Shown piece after piece: positions 8,111 to 16,421 of a stretch of 58,435 nt of DNA. How positions within the stretch are numbered: position 1 is the first letter of the stretch; each line of letters opens with the position of its first letter. The position numbers were made by a program, and so were the translations under genes. Source of the stretch: Spirochaetota bacterium (GTDB lineage: Bacteria > Spirochaetota > GWB1-36-13 > JAKPDD01); assembly GCA_029552945.1 (NCBI GenBank), contig JAKPDD010000029.1, positions 1-58,435 on the forward strand. The letters run 5' to 3'. Below the pieces are notes generated by a model. The model was not told where the DNA came from. It did no database searches and saw nothing but the letters and a program-made list of their open reading frames with translations.

Positions 8111-9910
8111 ATGAACCTTAGTATAAAAACAAAAATAATTTTATCAATTTCAACAATTATATTTGTATCACTAATTATTACTTTTATAGGTTTTATGGGT
8201 ATAAAAAACGCAAAGTCTTTATTTGAAAAAAACTCAACTATTCAGGGAAAAATGGATATTGTTAATAGAATATATGAAGGAGTATCAAATACTTATGCTA
8301 AAGTAAGAGATATAGTTATTAAGGTTGCATCAGGTGTAGAAGATGATAAGATAAAAAAAGAAATTGAGGTTTTAACTGAGATGAGAAATCAAAATATTAG
8401 TAATATTGAGAAGTTAAGAAATGTATCTGGTGATGATGATATAGAACTTGTCAAAAAAGTATCAGATTCTTATCAAAAAATTGTTGATATATCAAAAATG
8501 GTTTTATCATTGATTGATTATAATAATAGAGATGTTTCTCTTGCCAATTTTTATCTTTTGAATCAGGAGGAAGAAAAGAAAAATTTTAATGATTATACTT
8601 CTAAAATATTAGAATTTTATGAAAAACAGATTAATGAATCATCTATAACGATAAAGAATGTAAGTAATTATATTGTTTATGTTTTGGTTATTGGTTTTCT
8701 TGCTCTCCTTTTTGTCTCTTTCATTGTTTTTCAAATCATAAATAAAAATGTTATTAAAAATGGAATATCTTTAATGATTGATTCTATAAGAAAACTTTCA
8801 AATAGGGAGCTTAATGTAGAAATAAGGTTAAATAGGAAGGATGAGATTGGAAATGTTGTAAATACACTTTCAGACTTTATAACTAGTTTAAGGGAGTTTA
8901 TAACAAGTATTATGACGGATAGGGTTCAGCTTGAGGCAATTGCTGAAGATTTAGCCTCATCTTCTACTCAGACATCAGCTAGTGTAACAGAAATTACAGC
9001 ATCAGCATCACAGATAGTTGATAATATGAGAAAACAGATGAGCAGGATTGATGAGGCTGATAAGACACTTAGAAAAATACTTGATGCATTGAATAATATA
9101 TATAATCTTTCAGTTGAAAACAAGACAAAGATAGATGATGCATCAACAGCTATTGAGGAGATGACTGCAAGTATTGCAAGTTATGCAGACTTAACTAATA
9201 AAGCAAATAATTTTGCGAAAGATGTTGAGATTTTGTCAAATGATTCAAATAAAGCAATAGAGACTGTTGTAAGTTCTAGCCAGATTATATCAAAAATGTC
9301 TGAAGATATAATAGAGATGGTTAAACTTATAATGGATATAGCAGAGCAGACAAACCTTCTTGCTATGAATGCGGCAATAGAGGCAGCTCATGCGGGTGAG
9401 TATGGAAAAGGCTTTGCCGTTGTTGCAGAGGAGATAAGAAAACTTGCTGATAAGAGTGGGAATGGTGCAAAAAAGATAAAAGAGGTTGTTGATAATATTA
9501 CAGGTGAGATATCAAAAAATATAAAGTTTGGTAATAATGCAAGAGATAATTTTATAAAACTTAAAAGTGGAATTGAGGAACTTAAAAGGATAAACGAGGA
9601 GATAAAAACATCAGCTGAGGAACAGAAGGATGCAAATAAGACAATAATAAGAGCAATAACTGTTTTAAAAGAAGCTGGTGCTTTAATAGCAGAGAGAACA
9701 AAGAAAGAGATGGAAAACAGTAATTTAATAAAGTCGATTTTTGATGATCTTAAGGTTATAAGTAAAGAGGTTGAAACAGCAATGGAGGAACAAAAGGATG
9801 CACTTTCAGAGACAAATATAGCTGCTAATAAGACAAGTAATATTGTTAATGATATAAGGAATATTTCGAAAAATATTGCAGGTGAAGTAAAGACTTATAA
9901 GATAAAATGA
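8111..9910 (+). CDS. Methyl-accepting chemotaxis protein
   Basis: 599 residues: TM1 about 8-28, periplasmic four-helix-type sensor 29-185, TM2 about 186-207, HAMP about 210-265, then the long cytoplasmic coiled-coil signalling domain. The hairpin tip is visible near residues 410-450 (IAEQTNLLAMNAAIEAAHAGE then GKGFAVVAEEIRKLADKS), the part that contacts CheA and CheW. Glu/Gln-rich flanks include likely methylation sites. ATG preceded by CAGGAGGG. The ligand is not predictable. Monocistronic; a motility-type promoter candidate lies upstream. Confidence 0.95.
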   Translation: MNLSIKTKIILSISTIIFVSLIITFIGFMGIKNAKSLFEKNSTIQGKMDIVNRIYEGVSNTYAKVRDIVIKVASGVEDDKIKKEIEVLTEMRNQNISNIEKLRNVSGDDDIELVKKVSDSYQKIVDISKMVLSLIDYNNRDVSLANFYLLNQEEEKKNFNDYTSKILEFYEKQINESSITIKNVSNYIVYVLVIGFLALLFVSFIVFQIINKNVIKNGISLMIDSIRKLSNRELNVEIRLNRKDEIGNVVNTLSDFITSLREFITSIMTDRVQLEAIAEDLASSSTQTSASVTEITASASQIVDNMRKQMSRIDEADKTLRKILDALNNIYNLSVENKTKIDDASTAIEEMTASIASYADLTNKANNFAKDVEILSNDSNKAIETVVSSSQIISKMSEDIIEMVKLIMDIAEQTNLLAMNAAIEAAHAGEYGKGFAVVAEEIRKLADKSGNGAKKIKEVVDNITGEISKNIKFGNNARDNFIKLKSGIEELKRINEEIKTSAEEQKDANKTIIRAITVLKEAGALIAERTKKEMENSNLIKSIFDDLKVISKEVETAMEEQKDALSETNIAANKTSNIVNDIRNISKNIAGEVKTYKIK

Positions 9911-10061
9911 TAATGAACTTTATAAACAATTGTTATTTTAATTAGTATTTTAAATTTTGATTTTGTAGAGATAAGTTTTCACAATTATTATTATTCAGAG
10001 AATTATGTTTTTAGATTCTTGAAGTTTTATTCTCTTATATTTTAAGCTTATTAAAAATAAA

Positions 10062-10088
10062 TAAAGCAAAAAAAAATTATACCGAGTT
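10062..10088 (+). promoter_or_regulatory. Possible sigma28-like promoter of flgB-flgC
   Basis: TAAA (10062-10065), exactly 15 bases, then ACCGAGTT (10081-10088), comparable to the flagellar consensus TAAA-N15-GCCGATAA with CCGA conserved. It ends about 30 bases before the flgB start. A similar ACCGA box stands before the chemoreceptor gene. Confidence 0.35.
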
Positions 10089-10118
10089 TTTAAATAAAAA
10101 GATTTTAAGGTGGCAAAT

Positions 10119-10523
10119 ATGTTTGAAATGACTCAAAATATTCTTGAGATGACTCTTAATGCCAGTGTTTTGAGGTGGAATGTACTTTCAAACAATATTG
10201 CTAATGCTACAACCCCGAACTTTAAAAGGAGTGATGTTACTTTTTCTTCAGAACTTAAAAGAGCATTAGACTCAAACAGTTCTCCTTATCCTTTTGAAGC
10301 AGCAAGGACTAATTCAAAACATATACCATTTTTTGAGAAAATAGATTATACATCTGTTAAACCAAAAATATATACAGAGTTTTATACCTCAACTCAGAAT
10401 AATGGTAATAATGTTGATATGGAATATGAAATGGGTGAGGCATCAAAGACACTTTTACTTTACGATGCAGCAAGTAATATGATAACAAGAAATTATAACA
10501 GAATAAATATGCTTTTAAGATAA
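10119..10523 (+). CDS. flgB: Flagellar basal-body rod protein FlgB
   Basis: 134 residues. The N-terminal rod-protein signature VLRWNVLSNNIANATTPNFK is present, and the C-terminal helix (DMEYEMGEASKTLLLYDAAS) closes the coiled coil of proximal rod subunits. FlgB is the first rod ring, exported by the flagellar type III apparatus. I take the ATG at 10119, which has AAGGTGG at proper distance and gives the typical MFE start; a GTG nine bases earlier is less suited. Followed 17 bases later by flgC; fliE, which often comes next, is not here. Confidence 0.95.
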   Translation: MFEMTQNILEMTLNASVLRWNVLSNNIANATTPNFKRSDVTFSSELKRALDSNSSPYPFEAARTNSKHIPFFEKIDYTSVKPKIYTEFYTSTQNNGNNVDMEYEMGEASKTLLLYDAASNMITRNYNRINMLLR

Positions 10524-10540
10524 TTATGGAGGTATAAACT

Positions 10541-10999
10541 ATGGGAATGTTTCATTCAATAAATGTAAGTTCATCAGGATTGTCTGCTCAAAAAACAAGA
10601 CTTGATGTTATATCAAACAATATAGCTAATGTTAACACAACCAGGACACCTGATGGCGGACCTTTTAAGAGGACAATTGTTGTTTTAAGACCTAAGGAAG
10701 AGAGAATAACTTATAAGAGCCCATTTTTACCGACTGGTTTAGGCCCTAAACTTGGTGAGGGTGTTAAGGTTGTAAAGATAGAAAAGGATTTTTCAGAGGG
10801 AAGGCTTGTTTATGATCCGACTCACCCTGATGCATATAAGTATGGACCTAAAAAGGGTTATGTTGAAATGCCTAATGTAAATGTAGTAAAAGAGATGGTA
10901 GATATGATTGAAGCAACAAGGGCTTATGAGGCTAATATAACAATGCTTAATGCGTCAAAACAGATGTTTCAAAAAGGCATATCTATTGGGGCAAAATAA
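10541..10999 (+). CDS. flgC: Flagellar basal-body rod protein FlgC
   Basis: 152 residues, usual FlgC length. N-terminal motif SGLSAQKTRLDVISNNIANV, the FlgC insertion with PFKRTIVVLRP, the GYVEMPNVNVVKEMVDMIEA motif and a C-terminal helix ending in MFQKGISI. Forms part of the proximal rod in the periplasm. ATG follows TATGGAGG. Cotranscribed with flgB. Confidence 0.96.
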   Translation: MGMFHSINVSSSGLSAQKTRLDVISNNIANVNTTRTPDGGPFKRTIVVLRPKEERITYKSPFLPTGLGPKLGEGVKVVKIEKDFSEGRLVYDPTHPDAYKYGPKKGYVEMPNVNVVKEMVDMIEATRAYEANITMLNASKQMFQKGISIGAK

Positions 11000-11112
11000 A
11001 TATTTTTAGCTTAGTTTTTTATGAATTTTAACTTTAAAATTTTAATTGAAAACTTATTTTTATCCTTGAAAAAATTTTTTAATTTAGTTATTTTTTATTA
11101 AGGAGTCTTATT

Positions 11113-11364
11113 ATGGGTTTAATTGATAGGATAGATTTTGAAGAAGGTAGAATAGATAATACTGAACTTATGCTTAAAACCTGTTTTAACTGTAAATACT
11201 GGGGACATTTTGTAAGAAGAGACTATAATTATTGTCATAAGTGTGTTAATAACCTTAGGATAAATGTAAAATTAAAAAATTTTATAAACATAGTTGGACT
11301 TTATGATTATTATAAACCATTAAAAAATAAGATGAAATTAGAAAAGGATATTATATGGCAGTAG
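11113..11364 (+). CDS. Small Cys-rich hypothetical protein (possible zinc ribbon)
   Basis: 83 residues, unrecognised. Two cysteine knuckles, CFNC (about residues 24-27) and CHKC (about 41-44), separated by an aromatic stretch with W and H, would make a four-cysteine zinc site. The C-terminal half is basic and hydrophobic without a clear motif. Start ATG follows AAGGAGT. It overlaps coaD by 10 bp, so it is translated from the same transcript. Cytoplasmic by lack of signal. Function unknown. Confidence 0.6.
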   Translation: MGLIDRIDFEEGRIDNTELMLKTCFNCKYWGHFVRRDYNYCHKCVNNLRINVKLKNFINIVGLYDYYKPLKNKMKLEKDIIWQ

Positions 11365-11840
11365 CGTTATATCCCGGTAGTTTTGACCCTCTTACTTATG
11401 GTCATCTTGATATAATTAAGAGAGCGTCCTCTGTTTTTAATCATATTTTGCTTGGTATAATAACAAACCCGAATAAAACTCCATTTTTTTCATTAGAGGA
11501 AAGAAAAAAAATCATAAAGGATGTTATAGATAATATTGGCTTATCTAATAAAGTTACTGTTGACAGTTTTGACGGTCTTATGGTAAATTATGCCAGAGAA
11601 AAAAATATTAAAGTAGTGATTAGAGGACTTAGAGCAGTATCAGACTTTGAATATGAGCTTGCTCTGTCTATGATGAATAAAACTCTATATAATGAACTTG
11701 AGACTGTTTTTCTTATGACAGCATCTGAATACTCTTTTATATCTTCAAACCTTGTAAAAGAGGTTTTTAAGTATGGAGGGGATATATCAAACTATGTACA
11801 TCCTATAGTTTTTAATGAGATGTTAAAAAAGATAAGATGA
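11355..11840 (+). CDS. coaD: Phosphopantetheine adenylyltransferase
   Basis: 161 residues. Transfers AMP from ATP to 4'-phosphopantetheine, giving dephospho-CoA. N-terminal nucleotidyltransferase motif YPGSFDPLTYGHLDIIKRA with the T/HxGH signature (H at about 18), VVIRGLRAVSDFEYE substrate loop, and SEYSFISSNLVKEV as the ISSS-type motif. ATG preceded by AAGGA. Overlaps acpS by ATGA; pairing coaD with acpS links CoA synthesis to its use in charging acyl carrier protein. Confidence 0.97.
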   Translation: MAVALYPGSFDPLTYGHLDIIKRASSVFNHILLGIITNPNKTPFFSLEERKKIIKDVIDNIGLSNKVTVDSFDGLMVNYAREKNIKVVIRGLRAVSDFEYELALSMMNKTLYNELETVFLMTASEYSFISSNLVKEVFKYGGDISNYVHPIVFNEMLKKIR

Positions 11841-12169
11841 TAGGTCTGGATATAATAGAGATATCAAGAATAGAGAAAGTGTGTAAAAAAAATAAAAATT
11901 TCATTAATAAAATTCTGTCAAAATCTGAAATTGATATACTTAATAGTATAAAATCTGAAAAGAGGAAATATGAGTTTATAGCTGGAAGGTTTGCTGCAAA
12001 AGAGGCTTTTATGAAAGCACTGGGGAAAGGGGTTTCAATAGGTTTTTCAAATATAGAGGTTTTAAATAATGATTTAGGGAAGCCTTACATAGTATATTAT
12101 GGTAATCTTTATGATAATATTTCTATAAGTCATTCTAAAGATTATGCTGTTGCAATAGTTATTATATAA
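11837..12169 (+). CDS. acpS: Holo-[acyl-carrier-protein] synthase
   Basis: 110 residues. Moves phosphopantetheine from CoA to the serine of apo-ACP. Both magnesium-binding motifs are present: GLDIIEISRIEK (Asp at position 5) and RFAAKEAFMKALGKG (Glu near 56). Ends with SISHSKDYAVAIVII, the family C-terminal strand. Start overlaps the coaD stop (ATGA). Slightly shorter than most AcpS proteins but complete. Confidence 0.95.
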   Translation: MIGLDIIEISRIEKVCKKNKNFINKILSKSEIDILNSIKSEKRKYEFIAGRFAAKEAFMKALGKGVSIGFSNIEVLNNDLGKPYIVYYGNLYDNISISHSKDYAVAIVII

Positions 12170-12269
12170 CTCTTGTTTTCAATTTTTTTTAAGATTTTTT
12201 TGACTCTTTATTGTTTGTTAATTATTTTTAATTTATCTTTTATTTTATAAAAAATTAAGGAGGGAGAAA

Positions 12270-12773
12270 ATGTTTAAAAAGTTGTATGTTTTAACTCTTA
12301 TCCTTTTATTTTCTTCTGTGTTTGCTCAAGGTAAAAAGGATGAGAAAGCTGAAACTGCAAAAAAGTATGTACAGAAAGGTATTGAGTTCTTACAAAAAAA
12401 TAAACATAAGGTTGAAAATAATATACTTTATGTTCAGGTTGGGGGAAAGTGGGTTACTTTTGGTGAGATATTAAGAGATCCAAAGTATGGTATGAAAAAA
12501 GATGAGTGGTATCTTACAATATTTAATCTTGATGGTTATCAAATTGCACATGGTGAGAAAAAGGAGCTAGAAGGTAAAAATCTTTTGGACTTAAAAGATA
12601 CAAATGGTAAGGAATTCGTAAAAGATTTTATGAAAGTGGGAGAAAAAGGTGAGGGCTTTGTTGATTATACTTGGGTAAATCCTGTTAGTAAGAAAATACA
12701 AAAGAAAAACACATATTTTAAAAGATTAGGAAAAGAAAATATTATAGTTGGCTCTGGTTATTATATGGAATAA
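12270..12773 (+). CDS. Secreted single-Cache-domain protein
   Basis: 167 residues with signal peptide MFKKLYVLTLILLFSSVFAQ. The body matches a Cache_2-type sensor domain: YLTIFNLDGYQIAHGEKKEL, GKNLLDLKDTNGKEFVKDF, GEGFVDYTWVNPVSKK and the final strand IIVGSGYYME. Such domains bind small ligands and are usually the outer part of chemoreceptors or kinases; here there is no transmembrane or signalling domain, so it is probably a soluble periplasmic binding protein acting on a partner receptor (inference). AGGAGGG before ATG; own terminator. Confidence 0.75.
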   Translation: MFKKLYVLTLILLFSSVFAQGKKDEKAETAKKYVQKGIEFLQKNKHKVENNILYVQVGGKWVTFGEILRDPKYGMKKDEWYLTIFNLDGYQIAHGEKKELEGKNLLDLKDTNGKEFVKDFMKVGEKGEGFVDYTWVNPVSKKIQKKNTYFKRLGKENIIVGSGYYME

Positions 12774-12780
12774 TATTTTT

Positions 12781-12808
12781 AAATGGGGTTTTTGTTTGCC
12801 CCATTTTT
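12781..12808. terminator. Bidirectional terminator between convergent genes
   Basis: AAATGGGG (12781-12788) pairs with CCCCATTT (12799-12806) around a 10-base T-rich loop. T-run follows on the plus strand and an A-run precedes for the minus strand. It serves the Cache gene and the potassium transporter gene, whose stop codon lies at its edge. Confidence 0.75.
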
Positions 12809-14531
12809 AGTCCATGACTATATTTTCTTGAAGGTATTCTATTTTTGTTCTTACTTTATTTGGGTTTTCAGTCTTGACAAAAGAGGATAAAAACTTAAGG
12901 GGCCCAATTCTTCCTATAAGCATTAATAAAATTATTACAGTTTTGCCTGATGTGCTTAGTTCTGGTGTTATACCTGTTGAAAGTCCAACTGTTGAGAGAG
13001 CAGATACAGATTCGAATACTATTTTTATTATATCAAATTTTTCTGTTAAAGACAGAATTGTTATTGCTATAAAAAGTATAAGTATTCTTATAAATAGAAA
13101 AGAACCTGCAAGATAGAAATATGATGGTGATATTTTTTTCTTAAATATATACGGAGTATCTTTTTTCCTTATCATCAGGTATGTGCCAAATATTAATAAA
13201 AATAGCGTTGTTGTTTTAAGCCCTCCACCTGTTGACGAGGGTGATGCACCAACAAACATTAAAAATATAAGTAATAAGTATGTTGTAACTGAAAGATTTG
13301 ATATATCAATTGTGTTAAATCCAGCAGTTCTTGAAGTTACAGATTGAAATAGTGAGATTAATATTCTATCGACTGAATTATATTTTGATAAATTTTCTTT
13401 TTCAAATAAATAAAATCCAAGTGTTCCTGTTATAATTAATATGAAAGTTGTTATTAATACTATTTTTGTATTTAAAGATAGTTTTGTCTCTCTTTTTATT
13501 TTTTCAATCAAATTAAGTGTTACGGGAAATCCAAGCCCCCCTAGGACTATTAATATCATTATTATTAGATTAAAAGGTATTATATTATAAAATTGAATAA
13601 GATTATTTGGGAGTGTAGAAAATCCTGCATTAGAAAAAGCAGATATTGAGTGAAATATTGAGAAAAATATAGGATTTTCAACATTTATATTTTCTGTTTT
13701 TATTGATATAAAAATAAATATGGCACAAAATATCTCAATTGTAAATGTTGATATTACTATAAACTTTATAAGCCTCTTTAGCTTTTTAAAGCTTGTTTCT
13801 GAATATATTTCTTCAGACTTCAACCTGTCAAAAGTTTTGCTTATTGAACCTGAAATTATTGCAAGGAATGAGGTAAATGTCATAATACCTATGGCACCTA
13901 ATTGTATTAATATGAGTAAGATTATTTTTCCAAAAAATGTAAAATCAGATGTGTTTACAACAGTAAGTCCTGTAACACAAACCGCTGATGTTGAGGTGAA
14001 TAAAGAATCAAGAAAACTTAGATGTCCATTATATGATACAGGTAGTTTTAAAAGTAGAGATCCTAACAATATCAAGAATATGAACCCAATTGTAAAGCTT
14101 TGATATGGATTTAGTTTTATTATTTTAAAATAGTCTTTTATATTCTTTCTGTTAAGAAAAAGATATATAAAATATATAATAAATCTTGTTGTCAAAAAAA
14201 ATGTCGCATAGTAGTCTTTAAAATCAAATTCAACATATACTATCTCTTTATATACTAGGTATAATAATGTATAAATAAAAAGGTTTATTTGTATTGATGT
14301 TTTTTTAAATATTATTGTATTTTTTATTGAAAAATAGATGTTTTTTATTATCTGAAAAAAGAGAACGTATATAAAAATATAATCAAGTAGTAATACAATT
14401 ATTTTTTCATCAAATACTGCCAAAAATACTACTAAACTTGCAACTACGAAAAGATAGCTTATATGTTCAATCATAGATGTAAGGTAATCAATAATAAATA
14501 TACTATAATCTAATATTTTTTTAGTTTTCAA
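12807..14531 (-). CDS. TrkH/KtrB-family potassium (cation) transporter
   Basis: 574 residues, polytopic. The four pore-loop selectivity filters are visible: TSAVCVTGLTVV (about 181-192), SISAFSNAGFSTL, SVTSRTAGFNTI and SALSTVGLSTGITP, each with the central glycine. This places it in the TrkH/TrkG/KtrB superfamily. About 140 residues with extra membrane segments precede the pore unit. Start is TTG at 14531 inside the ruvB end, with GAAGGAG nine bases upstream; no ATG lies before residue 20. The regulatory partner (TrkA/KtrA) is not in the window. Confidence 0.9.
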   Translation of the reverse strand: MKTKKILDYSIFIIDYLTSMIEHISYLFVVASLVVFLAVFDEKIIVLLLDYIFIYVLFFQIIKNIYFSIKNTIIFKKTSIQINLFIYTLLYLVYKEIVYVEFDFKDYYATFFLTTRFIIYFIYLFLNRKNIKDYFKIIKLNPYQSFTIGFIFLILLGSLLLKLPVSYNGHLSFLDSLFTSTSAVCVTGLTVVNTSDFTFFGKIILLILIQLGAIGIMTFTSFLAIISGSISKTFDRLKSEEIYSETSFKKLKRLIKFIVISTFTIEIFCAIFIFISIKTENINVENPIFFSIFHSISAFSNAGFSTLPNNLIQFYNIIPFNLIIMILIVLGGLGFPVTLNLIEKIKRETKLSLNTKIVLITTFILIITGTLGFYLFEKENLSKYNSVDRILISLFQSVTSRTAGFNTIDISNLSVTTYLLLIFLMFVGASPSSTGGGLKTTTLFLLIFGTYLMIRKKDTPYIFKKKISPSYFYLAGSFLFIRILILFIAITILSLTEKFDIIKIVFESVSALSTVGLSTGITPELSTSGKTVIILLMLIGRIGPLKFLSSFVKTENPNKVRTKIEYLQENIVMD

Positions 14532-15510
14532 AGAGTGTATCTCCTTCTTTGTATCCTAAGAATTTATAACCTTTTTCTGTTAAAACTCTTCCACGAGATG
14601 TTTTTTTTATAAATCCCATTCTTATTAGAAAAGGTTCATAGATGTCTTCTATTGTGTCCTCACTCTCACCAAGTGATATTGCAAGTGTCTGCAATCCTAC
14701 AGGCCCTCCATGATAATTTTTCAACATTATCTCAAGTAGTCTTCTGTCCTCAACAGTAAGCCCCTCATTATCAATCCCAAGTTGTTCAAGTGCTTTTTTT
14801 GTAATCTCAAGGTCTATAACTTTTTTTGATGATACAACAGCAAAGTCCCAGACTCTTTTGAGTAGTTTTATTACTATTCTTGGTGTTCCTCTGGACCTTT
14901 TTGCTATCTCTTCTATACTCTCTTTTTTTATGCTGATGTTAAGTATTTTTGATTTTTCAATTATTATTTTTTCTATCTCCTCATGAGTATAAAAATCAAC
15001 TCTTATATCTATACCAAATCTTGTGAGTAGGGGAGGGGTAAGCATTCCTGGTCTTGTTGTAGCCCCTATTAATGTAAAAGGATTAAGGTTAAGTTTTACT
15101 GTTTTTGCTCCAGCACCCTGGCCTATTATTATATCTATATTAAAGTCCTCCATTGCACTATATAACATCTCTTCAAGTACTGGTTTTAGTCTGTGTATTT
15201 CATCTATAAAAAGTATTGTATTTGGTTCAAGACTTGTTAATATTGCTGCAAGATCACCTGTTTTTTCAAGTGCTGGTGCATTTGTAGCTATAAAGTTTGC
15301 ACTCATTTCATTTGCTATAATTTTTGCAAGTGTTGTCTTTCCGACTCCCGGTGGTCCACTTATAAGTATATGGTCAATAGTTTTATTTCTCTTTTTTGCT
15401 GAATCTATAAATACTTTTAAATTATTAACTATTCTTTCCTGACCAATAAAGTCATCAAGTTTTTCTGGTCTTATTTTATCAAATATGTTATTAATAGAGT
15501 TTTTATCCAT
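14521..15510 (-). CDS. ruvB: Holliday junction branch-migration ATPase RuvB
   Basis: 329 residues. AAA+ motor that drives branch migration with RuvA. Walker A GPPGVGKTTLAKIIA, Walker B LFIDEIHRL, sensor 1 GATTRPGMLTPPLLTRFG including the arginine finger region, and the C-terminal winged helix (GGPVGLQTLAISLGE, then EDIYEPFLIRMGFI). Starts with the usual KIRPEKLDDFIGQ. ruvA and ruvC are not nearby. Its 3' end contains the ribosome site and start of the potassium transporter gene. Confidence 0.97.
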   Translation of the reverse strand: MDKNSINNIFDKIRPEKLDDFIGQERIVNNLKVFIDSAKKRNKTIDHILISGPPGVGKTTLAKIIANEMSANFIATNAPALEKTGDLAAILTSLEPNTILFIDEIHRLKPVLEEMLYSAMEDFNIDIIIGQGAGAKTVKLNLNPFTLIGATTRPGMLTPPLLTRFGIDIRVDFYTHEEIEKIIIEKSKILNISIKKESIEEIAKRSRGTPRIVIKLLKRVWDFAVVSSKKVIDLEITKKALEQLGIDNEGLTVEDRRLLEIMLKNYHGGPVGLQTLAISLGESEDTIEDIYEPFLIRMGFIKKTSRGRVLTEKGYKFLGYKEGDTLFEN

Positions 15511-15548
15511 AGAGTTTTAAAATAAAAATTTTTTAATGAAAATTTACA

Positions 15549-16421
15549 CTATTTTTGATGAATTAGTAAAGACTTTTCTCCAAGATAATTGTATTTATAG
15601 AATATTGCTATAAACTCTGTTTTTTTCCCTGATATTATATTTATTATAAGGCTATCTACAATGTTTTTCATAAGTAAAAATCCTCGACCATGACCGTCAG
15701 GTAATATTTTATCATTTTTAAGCCTTTTTTCAAGCCAGTATAAAACAGTTGATTTTGTAAGTTTCCCTTTTCTGTCTTCAACACAGAATATTATTTTTTC
15801 CAGATCTTCTGCAAATGTTATATATATTGGTTCAGATATGTATGATTCTTTACCTTTTTGTAATTCATTACTGTGATAAAATACATTTGATACTATTTCA
15901 TAGAATGCTAATTTTATCTGTAATATTTTTTCTTTTGGTATATTTGAAAAGAGGAACTCTATTTTAAGACTTAGTTTCTTTATTTCAGCTGAATAGTGTA
16001 TTGGTATTGTTTCAAAGTAGACCGGATTCTTAATATAATTTTTTATTCCAAATATTTTGTTTTTATATATATTTGTTATTAAAAGAGCAGATGTTTTATA
16101 ATCTTCTAGTATAAGACCTTTCGGATATATATTATTTATTTTATCTTCCATAAGATAGTCTATAAAGTTTTCATATTCCCTGTCTGTTATAAATAAGAAC
16201 TCTTTATTTTCTTTATGTTGCTGATATATTTCTATTATTTTATCAGTTTCATGGTCAAGGTCAGCTATAATTAGTTTATATTTTTTTATTAAATTATTTA
16301 ACTGATCAATATTATTATCTAAGTTTGAAAACTCTATTTTAAGTTCAGGAAGTATTTTTTTATATTTCTTTTTAAATAATATATTTATTATTTCATCTTT
16401 ACTTATTATCAATATTTCCAT
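15549..16421 (-). CDS. Pseudo-receiver plus GHKL (anti-sigma/RsbW-like) ATPase protein
   Basis: 290 residues. N-terminal half resembles a degenerate response-regulator fold (MEILIISKDEII; KLIIADLDHE with a possible Asp; EFLFITDRE; IYPKG). C-terminal half is a HATPase_c_2-type GHKL domain: N-box IKLAFYEIVSNVFYHS, G1 box FCVEDRKGKL, and G2 box GHGRGFLLMKNIVD. Such kinases act on STAS-type anti-anti-sigma factors, or serve as regulators in partner-switch systems. No cognate sigma or STAS gene is adjacent. Start taken as ATG 16421 rather than the TTG three bases earlier. Overlaps the kelch gene by 23 bp. Confidence 0.7.
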   Translation of the reverse strand: MEILIISKDEIINILFKKKYKKILPELKIEFSNLDNNIDQLNNLIKKYKLIIADLDHETDKIIEIYQQHKENKEFLFITDREYENFIDYLMEDKINNIYPKGLILEDYKTSALLITNIYKNKIFGIKNYIKNPVYFETIPIHYSAEIKKLSLKIEFLFSNIPKEKILQIKLAFYEIVSNVFYHSNELQKGKESYISEPIYITFAEDLEKIIFCVEDRKGKLTKSTVLYWLEKRLKNDKILPDGHGRGFLLMKNIVDSLIINIISGKKTEFIAIFYKYNYLGEKSLLIHQK

